This document shows positions 10,017-19,059 of a DNA stretch of 64,000 nt, one piece after another. The notes beneath the pieces are model-generated. The model saw nothing but the letters and a program-made list of their open reading frames with translations, did not search any database and was not told the origin of the DNA. The first letter of the stretch is position 1. Each line of letters begins with the position of its first letter. Source of the DNA: Streptomyces sp. H27-H1. GTDB lineage: Bacteria > Actinomycetota > Actinomycetes > Streptomycetales > Streptomycetaceae. The stretch lies in NCBI RefSeq assembly GCF_026627445.1, contig NZ_JAPNLJ010000003.1:1-64000 (forward strand). The letters run 5' to 3'. A program made the translations under genes and the position numbers.

Positions 10017-10579
10017 GCGGCTCCCGCACCCTCGTCGCGGGCATCGGCAACGTCTTCCTCGGCGACGACGGCTTCGGGGTGGAGACCCTGCGGCAGCTGT
10101 CCGCGTACGAACTACCCGGACATGTCGAAGCGGTGGACTTCGGAGTCCGCGGGGTGCACCTCGCCTACCAGCTCCTCGACGGCTACGACACCCTCGTCCT
10201 GGTGGACGCCACGGCCCGCGGCGGGCCCCCCGGCACGCTCTACCTCATCGAGCCCGACGGACCGGACGAGTCCGGCCGCGTCACGCGGGGAGCTCCCGTG
10301 CTCGACGGCCACCAGATGTCCCCCGACGCGGTCCTGGCGCTCCTGGGCTCGCTGTGCGAGGGCACTGGCTCCACCCCGCCCCGGCGGACCGTCGTGGTGG
10401 GGTGCGAGCCCGCCTCCGTCGAGGAGGGCATCGGGCTGAGCGAGCCGGTGGCCGCCGCGGTGCCGGAGGCCGTACGGATGATCCTGGAGCTGTTGCGGAA
10501 CGGGCACGCCGATCACGCTGATGACACCGATCACGACATCGTGGCGGCCCCGGTCGCCGAGTTGAGGAGGACCCCGTGA
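10013..10579 (+). CDS. Hydrogenase maturation protease (HycI/HoxM family)
   Basis: 188 residues, GTG start overlapping the upstream stop. The family fold is clear: GIGNVFLGDDGFGVETLRQL at residues 8-27, YDTLVLVDATARGG near 60 and DGHQMSPDAVLALL near 100. These carry the acidic and histidine residues (around residue 16-18, the Asp of VLVDA and the His of GHQMS) that in HybD and HycI bind nickel in the large subunit. The enzyme cuts the C-terminal peptide from the large subunit after nickel insertion, presumably after His571 of the subunit encoded at 4971. The C-terminal 25 residues are His/Asp-rich and variable. Confidence 0.9.
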   Translation: MSGSRTLVAGIGNVFLGDDGFGVETLRQLSAYELPGHVEAVDFGVRGVHLAYQLLDGYDTLVLVDATARGGPPGTLYLIEPDGPDESGRVTRGAPVLDGHQMSPDAVLALLGSLCEGTGSTPPRRTVVVGCEPASVEEGIGLSEPVAAAVPEAVRMILELLRNGHADHADDTDHDIVAAPVAELRRTP

Positions 10580-10680
10580 AGAAGGCCGTCATCGGCGGCG
10601 CGGCCGCGGCCGCGCTCATCGCCGTTCTGAAGCAGATCCTCCCCGACGTCAAGCGCTACCTGCGGATGCGCCGCATGTGA
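10576..10680 (+). CDS. 34-aa small protein (DUF6893-like)
   Basis: GTG start inside the GTGA overlap with the protease gene. The sequence begins MKKAVIGGAAAAALIAVLKQ and ends with DVKRYLRMRRM: a short hydrophobic helix of about 14 residues followed by a strongly basic tail. From memory it matches the tiny DUF6893 family seen in streptomycete hydrogenase loci. It could associate with the membrane inner face. The tight coupling and the natural stop at 10678-10680 support it being real despite its length. Confidence 0.65.
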   Translation: MKKAVIGGAAAAALIAVLKQILPDVKRYLRMRRM

Positions 10681-10783
10681 CGCACGACGGCCGAACGGCG
10701 TACGCGGCGCACGGCACGTCGGCGTGCCCGACCGCACCGTCCCCGTCCTGCCGGTGTAATGAGCCCCGGCAGGACGGAGTCCG

Positions 10784-11233
10784 ATGCACGAGATGTCGAT
10801 CGCCATGGCCGTCGTGGGCCAGGTGGAGGAAGCGGCCGAGGCCGCCGGCGCGAGTGGCGTGAGCGTAGTACGCCTCCAAGTGGGGGAATTGGCCGGCGTC
10901 GTCCCCGACGCCTTGGCCTTCTGCTTCGAACTGGCCTGCGCGGGCACGGTCCTCGAAGGCGCCGAACTCGTCGTGGAGCCGGTGGTGGCCCGCGCGCACT
11001 GCTCCTCCTGTACGGACGAGTGGGCGGTCGGCATTCCGCCCGAGCTGTGCTGTCCCGGATGCGGGAGCGCGGCACACGTTGAACTGCTCTCAGGCCGGGA
11101 GTTGCAGATCCTCAGCGTGACCTGGGAGGACGGTGACGGCACCGGCGCCGCCCAGGACCCGGCCGAGGCCCCGTACCGACCCGCGAACCCAACCCCGAGG
11201 AGCGCCGAGCCATGTGCCGAGTGGTCGACCTGA
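10784..11233 (+). CDS. hypA: Hydrogenase nickel-incorporation protein HypA
   Basis: 149 residues. It starts with the invariant MHEMSIA, in which His2 binds nickel. The zinc site is the CSSC pair plus CCPGCG near residues 70-90. With HypB it delivers nickel to the large subunit. The core ends near residue 115 (LQILSVTWEDG), so about 34 Pro/Ala-rich residues are an extension that overlaps the start of hypB. The gene lies 103 bases after the small-protein gene, the largest gap in the maturation block, so a second promoter may lie here. Confidence 0.95.
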   Translation: MHEMSIAMAVVGQVEEAAEAAGASGVSVVRLQVGELAGVVPDALAFCFELACAGTVLEGAELVVEPVVARAHCSSCTDEWAVGIPPELCCPGCGSAAHVELLSGRELQILSVTWEDGDGTGAAQDPAEAPYRPANPTPRSAEPCAEWST

Positions 11234-12039
11234 AGCAGGCGGTACTCGCCAAGAACGACGCCGCCGCGCACGCCCTGCGCCGCGAACTCGCCGCTCGCGG
11301 CACGGTGACCGTCAACCTGCTCTCCAGCCCGGGCAGCGGGAAGACGGCCTTGCTGGAGCGCGAGTTGCTCCTCGCCCGGGAGCGCGGACTGTCCGTCGCC
11401 GCCCTCACGGCCGACCTGGCCACGGAGAACGACGCGGTACGGCTGGCGCGTTCGGGCGTACCCGTCAAGCAGGTGCTCACCGACGGCCTCTGCCATCTGG
11501 AGGCCTCGATGCTCGGCCGGCACCTGGACGGCTGGCTGCCGGAGTCCACCCGGCTGCTCTTCGTGGAGAACGTGGGCAACCTCGTCTGCCCGGCCTCCTA
11601 CGACCTGGGGGAGTCCTTGCGCGTCGTCCTGGCCTCGGTGACCGAGGGCGAGGACAAGCCGCTGAAGTACCCGACCGCCTTCGGGCTCGCCCAGCTCGTG
11701 GTGGTGACCAAGACCGACATCGCCGAAGCCGTCGAGTTCGACGAGGACGCCTTCCGCGCGCACGTCCAGCAGGTCAACCCCGGTGTGGAGGTGATCCTGA
11801 CCTCCGCACGCTCCGGTGAGGGGGTGGGGATCCTGCTCGACCGGGCGAACGCGGTCGCGGACGGCGCGACCACGCACGTGCCGGTCATGGCCGGGCAGGG
11901 GGCGGGCGGGAACGCGCACACCCACGGGCCCGCGGACGGCCACCATCACGCAGACGGCGACACCCACCCGCACGCGCACACCCATCCCGACTCCGGTCCC
12001 CAGGCGCAGGCCCGCCCCGCCGCGGTGCAGACACACTGA
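11212..12039 (+). CDS. hypB: HypB GTPase with C-terminal histidine-rich tail
   Basis: 275 residues. The GTPase begins MCRVVDLKQAVLAKND, with a P-loop SSPGSGKT at residues 38-45, ADLATENDAVRL, LFVENVGNLVCP (switch/metal region with the conserved Cys) and TKTD for guanine recognition. It powers nickel insertion with HypA. The tail after residue 230 contains ten histidines in about 40 residues (for example ADGHHHADGDTHPHAHTHP), a nickel store; in many HypB proteins such a stretch sits at the N-terminus before the GTPase domain, here it is at the C-terminus. It overlaps hypA by 22 bases and hypF by one base. Confidence 0.95.
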   Translation: MCRVVDLKQAVLAKNDAAAHALRRELAARGTVTVNLLSSPGSGKTALLERELLLARERGLSVAALTADLATENDAVRLARSGVPVKQVLTDGLCHLEASMLGRHLDGWLPESTRLLFVENVGNLVCPASYDLGESLRVVLASVTEGEDKPLKYPTAFGLAQLVVVTKTDIAEAVEFDEDAFRAHVQQVNPGVEVILTSARSGEGVGILLDRANAVADGATTHVPVMAGQGAGGNAHTHGPADGHHHADGDTHPHAHTHPDSGPQAQARPAAVQTH

Positions 12040-14450
12040 TGGAGGCGGTCCAGCGCCGCCGGGTCACCGTCCGCGGCGTGGTGCAGGGCGTGGGCTTCCG
12101 GCCCTACGTGTACACCCGCGCGACCGGGCTCGGACTGGCCGGCCACGTCACCAACACTGCCGAGGGAGTCGTCGCCGAGGTGGAGGGCGCACCGGCGGCG
12201 GTCGCCGAGTTCTGCGACCGGCTCGCGGTCGACGCGCCCCCGCTCGCCGTCGTCGACACCGTCGACCACCACCAGGTCCCGGCCGCGGGAGGCGCCGGTT
12301 TCCGCATCATCGCCTCCCGTGCCGGCGGAGCCGTCCGTACGCTGGTCTCCCCGGACACGGCCACCTGCGCCGACTGCCTCGCCGAGCTCGCGGACCCGGC
12401 CGACCGGCGCCACCGCCACCCCTTCATCACCTGCACGCACTGCGGGCCGCGCTTCACCATCGTCACCGCACTGCCCTACGACCGGCCGAACACCACGATG
12501 GCCGGCTTCCCGATGTGCCCCGCGTGCGCCCGCGAGTACGCCGACCCGGCCGACCGCCGGTTCCATGCCCAGCCCGTCGCCTGCCCGGACTGCGGGCCCC
12601 GGCTGCGGTTGCTCACCGGTACCCCGCCGCGCGAGACGGACGACGCCGACCCGGTGGCCGGGGCCCGGCGGCTGCTAGGTTCCGGGGCGATCCTCGCCGT
12701 GAAGGGGATCGGCGGATACCACCTCGCCTGCGACGCCTCCGATGCGCGCGCCGTCCGGGAACTGCGCCGGCGCAAGGCCCGCGGTGACAAACCGTTCGCC
12801 CTGATGGCGCGTGACCCGGCCGCCGTCGAGGACCTCGTCCACCTCGGGTCCGAGGAGCGGAGCCTGCTCACAGGGCGGGAGCGGCCCATCGTCCTCCTGC
12901 GGCGCCGCGCGGGCGCCGCCGGTCCCGCCGACGAGGTCGCCCCGGGCAGCCCCGACCTTGGGCTGATGCTCCCGTACAGCCCCGTGCACCATCTGCTGCT
13001 CGGCCTGCCCGGTGACCCGCCCGGACCCCGGCTCCTGGTCATGACCAGCGGAAACCTCTCCGGTGAACCCATCGTCACCGACGACGCGGAGGCCCTGGAG
13101 CGGCTGGCCGGGCTGGCCGACGCCTGGCTGACGCATGACCGCCCGATCCACGTCCCCTGCGACGACTCGGTGGTGCGCGTCTGCGACGGAGCCCCGCTGA
13201 CCGTGCGCCGCTCCCGGGGCTACGCCCCACTGCCGCTCGCGCTCCCGCTGCCCGTCCCCGCGACCCTCGCGGTCGGAGGGGACCTGAAGAACGCCTTCTG
13301 CCTCGGCCAGGAGCGCCGGGCCTGGCTCTCCGCCCACATCGGCGACATGGACGATCTGGCCACGCAGGACGCCTTCGAACGCGCAGAGCGGCAGCTGGAA
13401 TCCGTCACCGGGGTCCGGCCCCGGCTGATCGCCGCCGACCGCCACCCCGGCTACCGCTCCGTGCGGTGGGCTGGGCGCCACGCGCGCGACCGGCCGGTGG
13501 TGCACGTACAGCACCATCACGCGCACATCGCGTCCGCGATGACGGAACACGGCCTGGACGGCAGTCGGCGCGTCATCGGCATCGCATTCGACGGAACCGG
13601 CTACGGGGACGACGGAGCCGTGTGGGGAGGCGAGTTCCTCCTCACCGACTACCGCGGATACACCCGCTTCGCGCACCTCGCGTACGTCCCGCTTCCGGGC
13701 GGCGACGCCGCGGTGCGGCGACCGTACCGGATGGCCCTGTCGCACCTGTGGGCAGCGAACCTCGACTGGTCGCCGGAGCTGCCCTGCACGGCGGTGTGCC
13801 CGCCCGATGAACTGCGCGTGCTGAGAACCCAGTTGGACCGGAACCTCAACTGTGCTCCCACGTCCAGCATGGGGCGGCTCTTCGACGCGGTCTCCTCGCT
13901 GACCGGAATCCGTCACCACGCGGGGTACGAGGCCCAGGCCGCGATCGAGCTGGAGTACGCCGCCCGTGCCGCGGGGGCGGATCACGAGGACGGTGACGGT
14001 GACGGGCGGGGATACCGGTTCGCCCTGCGGTTCCCCGCCCCCGGCAGCGGGGATCCCGTCGTCGCCGATCCCGCGCCCCTCCTGGCCGCTGTCGTGGCCG
14101 ACGTGCGTGCGGGCGCCGCACCCCCGCTGATCGCGGCCCGCTTCCACTCCGGCGTCGCGGGGCTCGTCGCCGACCTGTGCGTCTTGGCGCGCGAACGGTA
14201 CGGCCTGGAGTCCGCGGCGCTGACCGGCGGGGTCTTCGCCAACACCCTGCTGTCCTCGGCCTGCGCCCGGCGCCTGCGCGCACACGGTTTCACCGTGCTG
14301 CGGCACCACCTGGTGCCCCCGAACGACGGCGGCCTGGCACTCGGCCAGCTCATGGTCGCGGCAGCCACCACGGCCGCGGCCCGTACGACGGTAGAACACC
14401 CACAGCGAGGAGAAGCCCATGTGCCTGGCAGTGCCCGGAAAGGTGATTGA
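12039..14450 (+). CDS. hypF: Carbamoyltransferase HypF
   Basis: 803 residues, TGATG overlap with hypB. Domains in order: acylphosphatase (VRGVVQGVGFRPYVYT, residues 8-23, to about 90); double zinc finger (CADC, CTHCGPRF, CPAC, CPDCGPRL, about 108-190); YrdC-like carbamoyl-adenylate domain (about 205-385, with KGIGGYHLACDA and TSGNLSGEP); and Kae1-like domain (about 400-790, with VQHHHAHIASAMTEHGLDG and FDGTGYGDDGAVWGGEF). It turns carbamoyl phosphate into thiocarboxamide on HypE, the source of the two CN ligands. It overlaps hypC by 32 bases. Confidence 0.95.
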   Translation: MEAVQRRRVTVRGVVQGVGFRPYVYTRATGLGLAGHVTNTAEGVVAEVEGAPAAVAEFCDRLAVDAPPLAVVDTVDHHQVPAAGGAGFRIIASRAGGAVRTLVSPDTATCADCLAELADPADRRHRHPFITCTHCGPRFTIVTALPYDRPNTTMAGFPMCPACAREYADPADRRFHAQPVACPDCGPRLRLLTGTPPRETDDADPVAGARRLLGSGAILAVKGIGGYHLACDASDARAVRELRRRKARGDKPFALMARDPAAVEDLVHLGSEERSLLTGRERPIVLLRRRAGAAGPADEVAPGSPDLGLMLPYSPVHHLLLGLPGDPPGPRLLVMTSGNLSGEPIVTDDAEALERLAGLADAWLTHDRPIHVPCDDSVVRVCDGAPLTVRRSRGYAPLPLALPLPVPATLAVGGDLKNAFCLGQERRAWLSAHIGDMDDLATQDAFERAERQLESVTGVRPRLIAADRHPGYRSVRWAGRHARDRPVVHVQHHHAHIASAMTEHGLDGSRRVIGIAFDGTGYGDDGAVWGGEFLLTDYRGYTRFAHLAYVPLPGGDAAVRRPYRMALSHLWAANLDWSPELPCTAVCPPDELRVLRTQLDRNLNCAPTSSMGRLFDAVSSLTGIRHHAGYEAQAAIELEYAARAAGADHEDGDGDGRGYRFALRFPAPGSGDPVVADPAPLLAAVVADVRAGAAPPLIAARFHSGVAGLVADLCVLARERYGLESAALTGGVFANTLLSSACARRLRAHGFTVLRHHLVPPNDGGLALGQLMVAAATTAAARTTVEHPQRGEAHVPGSARKGD

Positions 14451-14793
14451 CATCGGAGAGCGGGACGGCACGCGCATGGCCACCGTCGACTTCGGCGGGG
14501 TGGTCAAGGAGGTGTGTCTGGAGTACCTGCCCGACCTTCAAGTCGGCGAGTACGCGATCGTCCACGTCGGCTTCGCGCTGCAGCGGCTGGACGAGGAGTC
14601 GGCGAAGCAGACCCTCGCGCTCTTTGCGGAACTCGGGATGCTCCAGGAGGAGTTCGGCGATCCGTGGGAGCAGGCCGCGGAAGCCGGCGGGGCGCCCTGG
14701 CCGTTCACCGACGACCCGGAGGAGAGCCCCGATCCGGCCCCCGCAGCGGAGGCCACCCTCGAGATCGCGGCGCAGGAGGCGGCTCAGCAGTGA
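14419..14793 (+). CDS. hypC: HypC/HupF-family maturation chaperone
   Basis: 124 residues, ATG start behind GAGGAG, within the 3' end of hypF. The invariant MCLAVPGKV start carries Cys2, which holds the Fe(CN)2CO intermediate with HypD and contacts the large subunit. The conserved [21 protein letters not shown] follows. The usual family length is 75-95 residues; the remaining acidic tail ([18 protein letters not shown]) is an extension of unknown role. GTGA overlap with hypD. Confidence 0.95.
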   Translation: MCLAVPGKVIDIGERDGTRMATVDFGGVVKEVCLEYLPDLQVGEYAIVHVGFALQRLDEESAKQTLALFAELGMLQEEFGDPWEQAAEAGGAPWPFTDDPEESPDPAPAAEATLEIAAQEAAQQ

Positions 14794-15956
14794 AGTACAT
14801 CGACGAATTCCAGGACCCGGACCTCGCACGCCGGCTCCTCGACGACATCCACTCCACGGTGACCCGGCCCTGGGCGCTCATGGAGGTCTGCGGCGGCCAG
14901 ACCCACACCATCATCCGGCACGGAATCGATCAACTCCTTCCGGACATGGTCGAATTGATTCATGGGCCCGGTTGTCCGGTCTGTGTCACCCCGCTGGAGG
15001 TCATCGACAAGGCCCTGGAGATCGCCTCCCGCCCCGATGTCATCTTCTGCTCCTTCGGTGACATGCTGCGCGTCCCCGGTACCGGCCGCGACCTATTCCA
15101 GGTGCGCAGCGAGGGCGGCGACGTACGAGTGGTCTACTCCCCGCTCGACGCCCTCAAGGTCGCGCAGCAGAATCCGCAGCGCGAGGTGGTGTTCTTCGGC
15201 ATCGGCTTCGAAACCACCGCCCCGCCCAATGCCATGACGGTGTACCAGGCCAAGAAGCTCGGCATCCGCAACTTCAGCCTGCTGGTCTCCCACGTCCGTG
15301 TCCCCCCGGCCATCGAGGCGATCATGCAGTCGCCGAGCTGCCGGGTCCAGGCGTTCCTGGCCGCCGGGCACGTGTGCAGCGTGATGGGGACGGGGGAGTA
15401 CCCGGACCTGGCCGCGCGCCACCGGGTCCCGATCGTGGTCACCGGCTTCGAGCCCCTGGACATCCTGGAGGGTGTACGCCGGGCGGTGCGCCAGCTCGAG
15501 CGCGGCGAGCACACCGTGGACAACGCCTACGCCCGCGCGGTGCGGCCGGAGGGGAACCCGGCCGCGCTCGCCATGCTGAGGGACGTCTTCGAGGTCACCG
15601 ACCGCGCCTGGCGCGGTATCGGAGTGATCCCCGACAGCGGCTGGCGCCTGTCGCCCCGCTACCGGGACTACGACGCCGAGCACCGCTTCTCGGTAACCGG
15701 AATCAACACCTGCGAACCAGCCGAGTGCCGCAGCGGCGAGGTGCTCCAGGGGCTGCTGAAGCCACACGAGTGCGAGGCCTTCGGGACCACCTGCACCCCG
15801 CGCAACCCGCTCGGCGCCACCATGGTCTCCAGCGAGGGCGCCTGCGCCGCCTACTACCTCTACCGGCGCCTGGAGATCACCCCGGCCCGTACTGCCGCCC
15901 CCGCGAAGCGGGCCTGCACCACCGACGCGCCCCTGGAGGCGAGCCCCGTTGTCTGA
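14790..15956 (+). CDS. hypD: Fe-S maturation protein HypD
   Basis: 388 residues with GTG 14790 in the GTGA overlap with hypC. Conserved motifs: [11 protein letters not shown] (Cys near residue 34), [11 protein letters not shown] (CxxC), [21 protein letters not shown], and the [4Fe-4S] region [17 protein letters not shown] and [16 protein letters not shown]. HypD is the scaffold on which iron receives CN and CO before transfer to the large subunit with HypC. All family cysteines appear present. Confidence 0.95.
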   Translation: MKYIDEFQDPDLARRLLDDIHSTVTRPWALMEVCGGQTHTIIRHGIDQLLPDMVELIHGPGCPVCVTPLEVIDKALEIASRPDVIFCSFGDMLRVPGTGRDLFQVRSEGGDVRVVYSPLDALKVAQQNPQREVVFFGIGFETTAPPNAMTVYQAKKLGIRNFSLLVSHVRVPPAIEAIMQSPSCRVQAFLAAGHVCSVMGTGEYPDLAARHRVPIVVTGFEPLDILEGVRRAVRQLERGEHTVDNAYARAVRPEGNPAALAMLRDVFEVTDRAWRGIGVIPDSGWRLSPRYRDYDAEHRFSVTGINTCEPAECRSGEVLQGLLKPHECEAFGTTCTPRNPLGATMVSSEGACAAYYLYRRLEITPARTAAPAKRACTTDAPLEASPVV

Positions 15957-17010
15957 CACGACCCTGGACGTCACCGGCTGGACCTGCCCCGCGCCCCTGC
16001 GCGACCGACCCCGCGTGGTGATGGGCCACGGCGGAGGCGGGGCGCTCTCCGCCGAACTGGTCGAGCACCTCTTCGCGCCCGCCTTCGGCGGTGAAGTGCT
16101 CTCCCAGCTCGGAGACTCCGCGGCCGTCACCCTGGGCGGGGTCCGACTCGCCTTCTCCACCGACTCCTACGTGGTCCGCCCGCTGTTCTTTCCCGGCGGC
16201 AGCATCGGCGGCCTCGCCGTCAACGGCACCGTCAACGACCTCGCCATGAGCGGAGCCCAAGCCGCCTACCTGTCCTGCGGGTTCATCCTCGAAGAGGGTG
16301 TGGAAATGTCCGTGGTGGCCCGGGTCGCACAGGACCTGGGCGACGCGGCCCGCAAGGCCGGGGTCGAAGTGGCCACCGGCGACACCAAAGTCGTCGAGGC
16401 GGGCCACGGCGACGGGATCTACATCAACACCGCGGGCATCGGGATCATCCCGCAGGGCGTGGATCTGCGGCCCCAGCGGGTCGTCCCCGGCGACGTGGTG
16501 ATCGTCAGCGGGGAGATCGGGCTCCACGGGGTGGCGATCATGAGCGTCCGCGAAGGCCTCGAATTCGGCGTGGACATCGAGAGCGACTGCGCACCGCTCG
16601 GCGGCCTCGTACGGGCCATGCTCGCTGTCACCCCCGACCTGCACGTCCTGCGCGACCCCACCCGGGGCGGACTGGCGGCCTCGCTCAACGAGATCGCGGC
16701 CGCGTCCGGCGCGGGCGTCGTCATCCAGGAGGGCCGGGTCCCGGTTCCCGTGCCAGTCGCCAACGCCTGCGCGATCCTCGGCCTCGACCCGCTCTACGTG
16801 GCCAACGAGGGCAAGCTCGTCGCGTTCGTACCCCGCGAGCACGCCGAGGCCGTACTCGCCGCGATGCGCGCCCACCCCCTGGGCCGGCGCGCGGCGGTTA
16901 TCGGCGAGGCGGTCGAGTCCCACCCGGGTCTGGTAGTGGCCCGCACCGGGCTCGGCGGCACCCGGGTGGTCGACCTGCCGATCGGGGAGCAACTACCGCG
17001 CATCTGCTGA
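15949..17010 (+). CDS. hypE: HypE, thiocyanate-forming maturation protein
   Basis: 353 residues from TTG 15949, which overlaps hypD by 8 bases; the N-terminus [20 protein letters not shown] aligns with the family only from [11 protein letters not shown], so the exact start is uncertain. PurM-like ATPase with [31 protein letters not shown] and [10 protein letters not shown]. The C-terminus is PRIC, whose terminal cysteine accepts carbamoyl from HypF and is dehydrated to thiocyanate. It is the last gene of the hydrogenase block. Confidence 0.95.
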   Translation: MSDTTLDVTGWTCPAPLRDRPRVVMGHGGGGALSAELVEHLFAPAFGGEVLSQLGDSAAVTLGGVRLAFSTDSYVVRPLFFPGGSIGGLAVNGTVNDLAMSGAQAAYLSCGFILEEGVEMSVVARVAQDLGDAARKAGVEVATGDTKVVEAGHGDGIYINTAGIGIIPQGVDLRPQRVVPGDVVIVSGEIGLHGVAIMSVREGLEFGVDIESDCAPLGGLVRAMLAVTPDLHVLRDPTRGGLAASLNEIAAASGAGVVIQEGRVPVPVPVANACAILGLDPLYVANEGKLVAFVPREHAEAVLAAMRAHPLGRRAAVIGEAVESHPGLVVARTGLGGTRVVDLPIGEQLPRIC

Positions 17011-17209
17011 GTGGCGTTTTTCGGAATGCGTGAGGAAGAGGCACCTCTGACCCCCAGCCCGTCCGGTGGCGGCTCCGCAGCACGGTCGAAGCCGACATGC
17101 AGGTGGAGAATGGGTGGCGGCGCCACAGGCTGAGATCGCGTCCGCAGCGATCCAGTCGGCGCGGGCCGTGGCCATTCCCGGACGCTGCTCCCGCATGGTG
17201 GGCGGGGGC

Positions 17210-17602
17210 CTACCTGCCCTTGCGGTGCTTACTGTGAGGTTCCTGCGGGTCCACTCCCGTCACGGCGGAGGCATCCCGGGTGCCGCTGGGTCGCCGGGAG
17301 CGGCCTTTGGGGCCGAGATCGTGCATGCCCTCGGCCTCGCCCTTCTTCGCGAGATCCTCGCCGCTGCGGCTGATGCTCTCGCCGGTACGCGCGCCGGTTC
17401 CCTTCGTCTCCTCCTTCGAGACCGTCCGGCCCGGCCCGGCGTCCGGGGCATGCTCGTCCGGATGGAAGGAACGGCGTGCGCTGGGGTTGTCCTGCGTATG
17501 CGTGCTGTCGACGTCCGGCGACCAGCCGTGCTGCTCGGTGCCTGGGTGTCGGCTCGGCCCCTCGCCGTGTGAGGGCTGGGACGGCTTCGGTTTCCTGGAC
17601 AT
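17210..17602 (-). CDS. Small hydrophilic protein of unknown function
   Basis: 130 residues from the ATG at 17602, which has GAAGGA about 7 bases upstream; a longer frame from 17623 adds seven residues without support. The protein (MSRKPKPSQPSHGEGPSRHP...) is rich in Ser, Pro, Gly, His and charged residues, with no hydrophobic core or signal, so it is probably disordered. The middle has VSKEETKGTGARTGESISRS. Similar short, polar, low-complexity proteins are common orphan genes in Streptomyces. Convergent with hypE. Confidence 0.6.
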   Translation of the reverse strand: MSRKPKPSQPSHGEGPSRHPGTEQHGWSPDVDSTHTQDNPSARRSFHPDEHAPDAGPGRTVSKEETKGTGARTGESISRSGEDLAKKGEAEGMHDLGPKGRSRRPSGTRDASAVTGVDPQEPHSKHRKGR

Positions 17603-17811
17603 GCGGTGTCCTTCGGTCAACATTCCCCGAGCATCCTCATACTGCCCCCTCCCGCGCGACCAGCCAACATTTCAGCCGTCTTCCGGCGCAACCCCGACCC
17701 GCTCCGCACGGCCGACGACGAGCTCCCGCGCGCCGCGGCCCCGGCACCAGGTGTCGGTCCGGTTAGCCTCCGTGGTGGTCGGTAGTGGGCCGGTTGGTGG
17801 AGGGGTGGATC

Positions 17812-18888
17812 GTGACTGACGGGCAGGGGTGGGAGCGGCGCAATGAGGCCGCGTACGGGATGGTGGCGTGGCGGCGGGCGGTGATGACCTGCGGTTCGCT
17901 GGTGGCGTGGCACACCGGATACGACACCCGGGCTGTTCCGGGCCCGTCCGGTCCGCGTCCGGGCCGGCCGGATGTGCCCGACGGCGCGCGGTACACGTCG
18001 GTGTGGATGCCGGTGGTGGGGCTGCTGGCGCTGGCGGCGTGCCGCGCGGCACGGGAGGCGGACGTCCTGGTCGACGACGTCGAGCTGTCCGCGCTGTTCG
18101 GCTGGGTCGACGGTGCCCACACCGGGACCCTTCAGGAAGGGCTGCTGGAGACCGGTGAGCTTCGGGGGCGGACCGTAGAGGGCTGGCTCAAGCTGATCGG
18201 GGACGGGAAGCGCCAGCGCCTGGCCCGCCAGGTCCTCGACGGCCACGTCATGGCGCACATCGCAGACGAGCGGGAACTGGAAGAAACCCGCGACGGAACG
18301 CCGGCGCCAGTGCTGCTGCTCGGTGACCGGGCCCGCGCCGTGCGCGCTGCCGGGATCCCGGACCTGGAACCCGAATGGGCAGTCGATGTCGCGTACGCCC
18401 GCGCCCAGGTCGACCGGCTCGACGTTGCCCTGCGCGGGGGACTTTGGACTCCCACTTCCCGGCACCGCGAGTACGCCGGACTCCTGCATCGCACCCTGAT
18501 CGCCGCCCCGGATTTCCCGAGTCTGCCCGAAGGGGTGGCGGGCCCGGCCTGGGTGCAGCGGGTCCTGAGGATGCCTCACCTCGACTCGACCGTCCTGACC
18601 CTCACCGAGCTGCCGGCCTTCGTGGCGTTCGGTCCGAGAGGGGCAGCCGGAGACCCGCTGGGCGCCGCGGTCGGCTCCGTCGTACACAACGCGGCGGGCA
18701 CGCTGGTGAAAACGGCAGCCGACCTCGAGCGGCTGTGGGCGGCCCGGCCCGCAGACCAGACGGTGGCGCTGTGGGAGAGGACACACCTGCCGACACCGGT
18801 GCGTACCCAGGTCCTCGCCGTCGAGAAGGTGACAGCCGAACTGGGCACGGTGCTCTTCGACATTGCTGGACCTGATAGCGAGCAGTAA
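17812..18888 (+). CDS. Hypothetical cytosolic protein
   Basis: 358 residues from GTG 17812, preceded by GGAGGGG at the right spacing; the frame is open back to 17785. The sequence is well-behaved globular protein (for example EGWLKLIGDGKRQRLARQVLDGHVMAHIADERELEE and RVLRMPHLDSTVLTLTELPAFVAFGPRG). It has no signal peptide, membrane helix or catalytic motif that I recognise. It ends just before a strong hairpin and is convergent with the MFS gene, so it is a single-gene unit. Confidence 0.7.
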   Translation: MTDGQGWERRNEAAYGMVAWRRAVMTCGSLVAWHTGYDTRAVPGPSGPRPGRPDVPDGARYTSVWMPVVGLLALAACRAAREADVLVDDVELSALFGWVDGAHTGTLQEGLLETGELRGRTVEGWLKLIGDGKRQRLARQVLDGHVMAHIADERELEETRDGTPAPVLLLGDRARAVRAAGIPDLEPEWAVDVAYARAQVDRLDVALRGGLWTPTSRHREYAGLLHRTLIAAPDFPSLPEGVAGPAWVQRVLRMPHLDSTVLTLTELPAFVAFGPRGAAGDPLGAAVGSVVHNAAGTLVKTAADLERLWAARPADQTVALWERTHLPTPVRTQVLAVEKVTAELGTVLFDIAGPDSEQ

Positions 18889-18890
18889 TC

Positions 18891-18931
18891 GGCCCGGCCG
18901 GGTGCGGGGCGGTGACGCCTTCGGCCGGGCC
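18891..18931. terminator. Hairpin between convergent genes
   Basis: A perfect 10-bp stem (GGCCCGGCCG at 18891-18900 with its complement at 18922-18931) encloses a 21-base loop. It lies immediately after the stop of the 17812 gene and before the end of the MFS gene, so it may stop transcription from both sides. There is no T-tract, as is usual in this GC range. Confidence 0.6.
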
Positions 18932-19059
18932 GGGCCCTCATCACGTCCTTCTGCTTGTCCTTGTGGATGAGGCGGCGCGCTTGGTTGGAACGGTGAGTCG
19001 GCGGCCCCGGGTTCCCAGGTGGTCCCCTGCCCGCCGACCGGGCCGTGGCCCGCTGGTTG

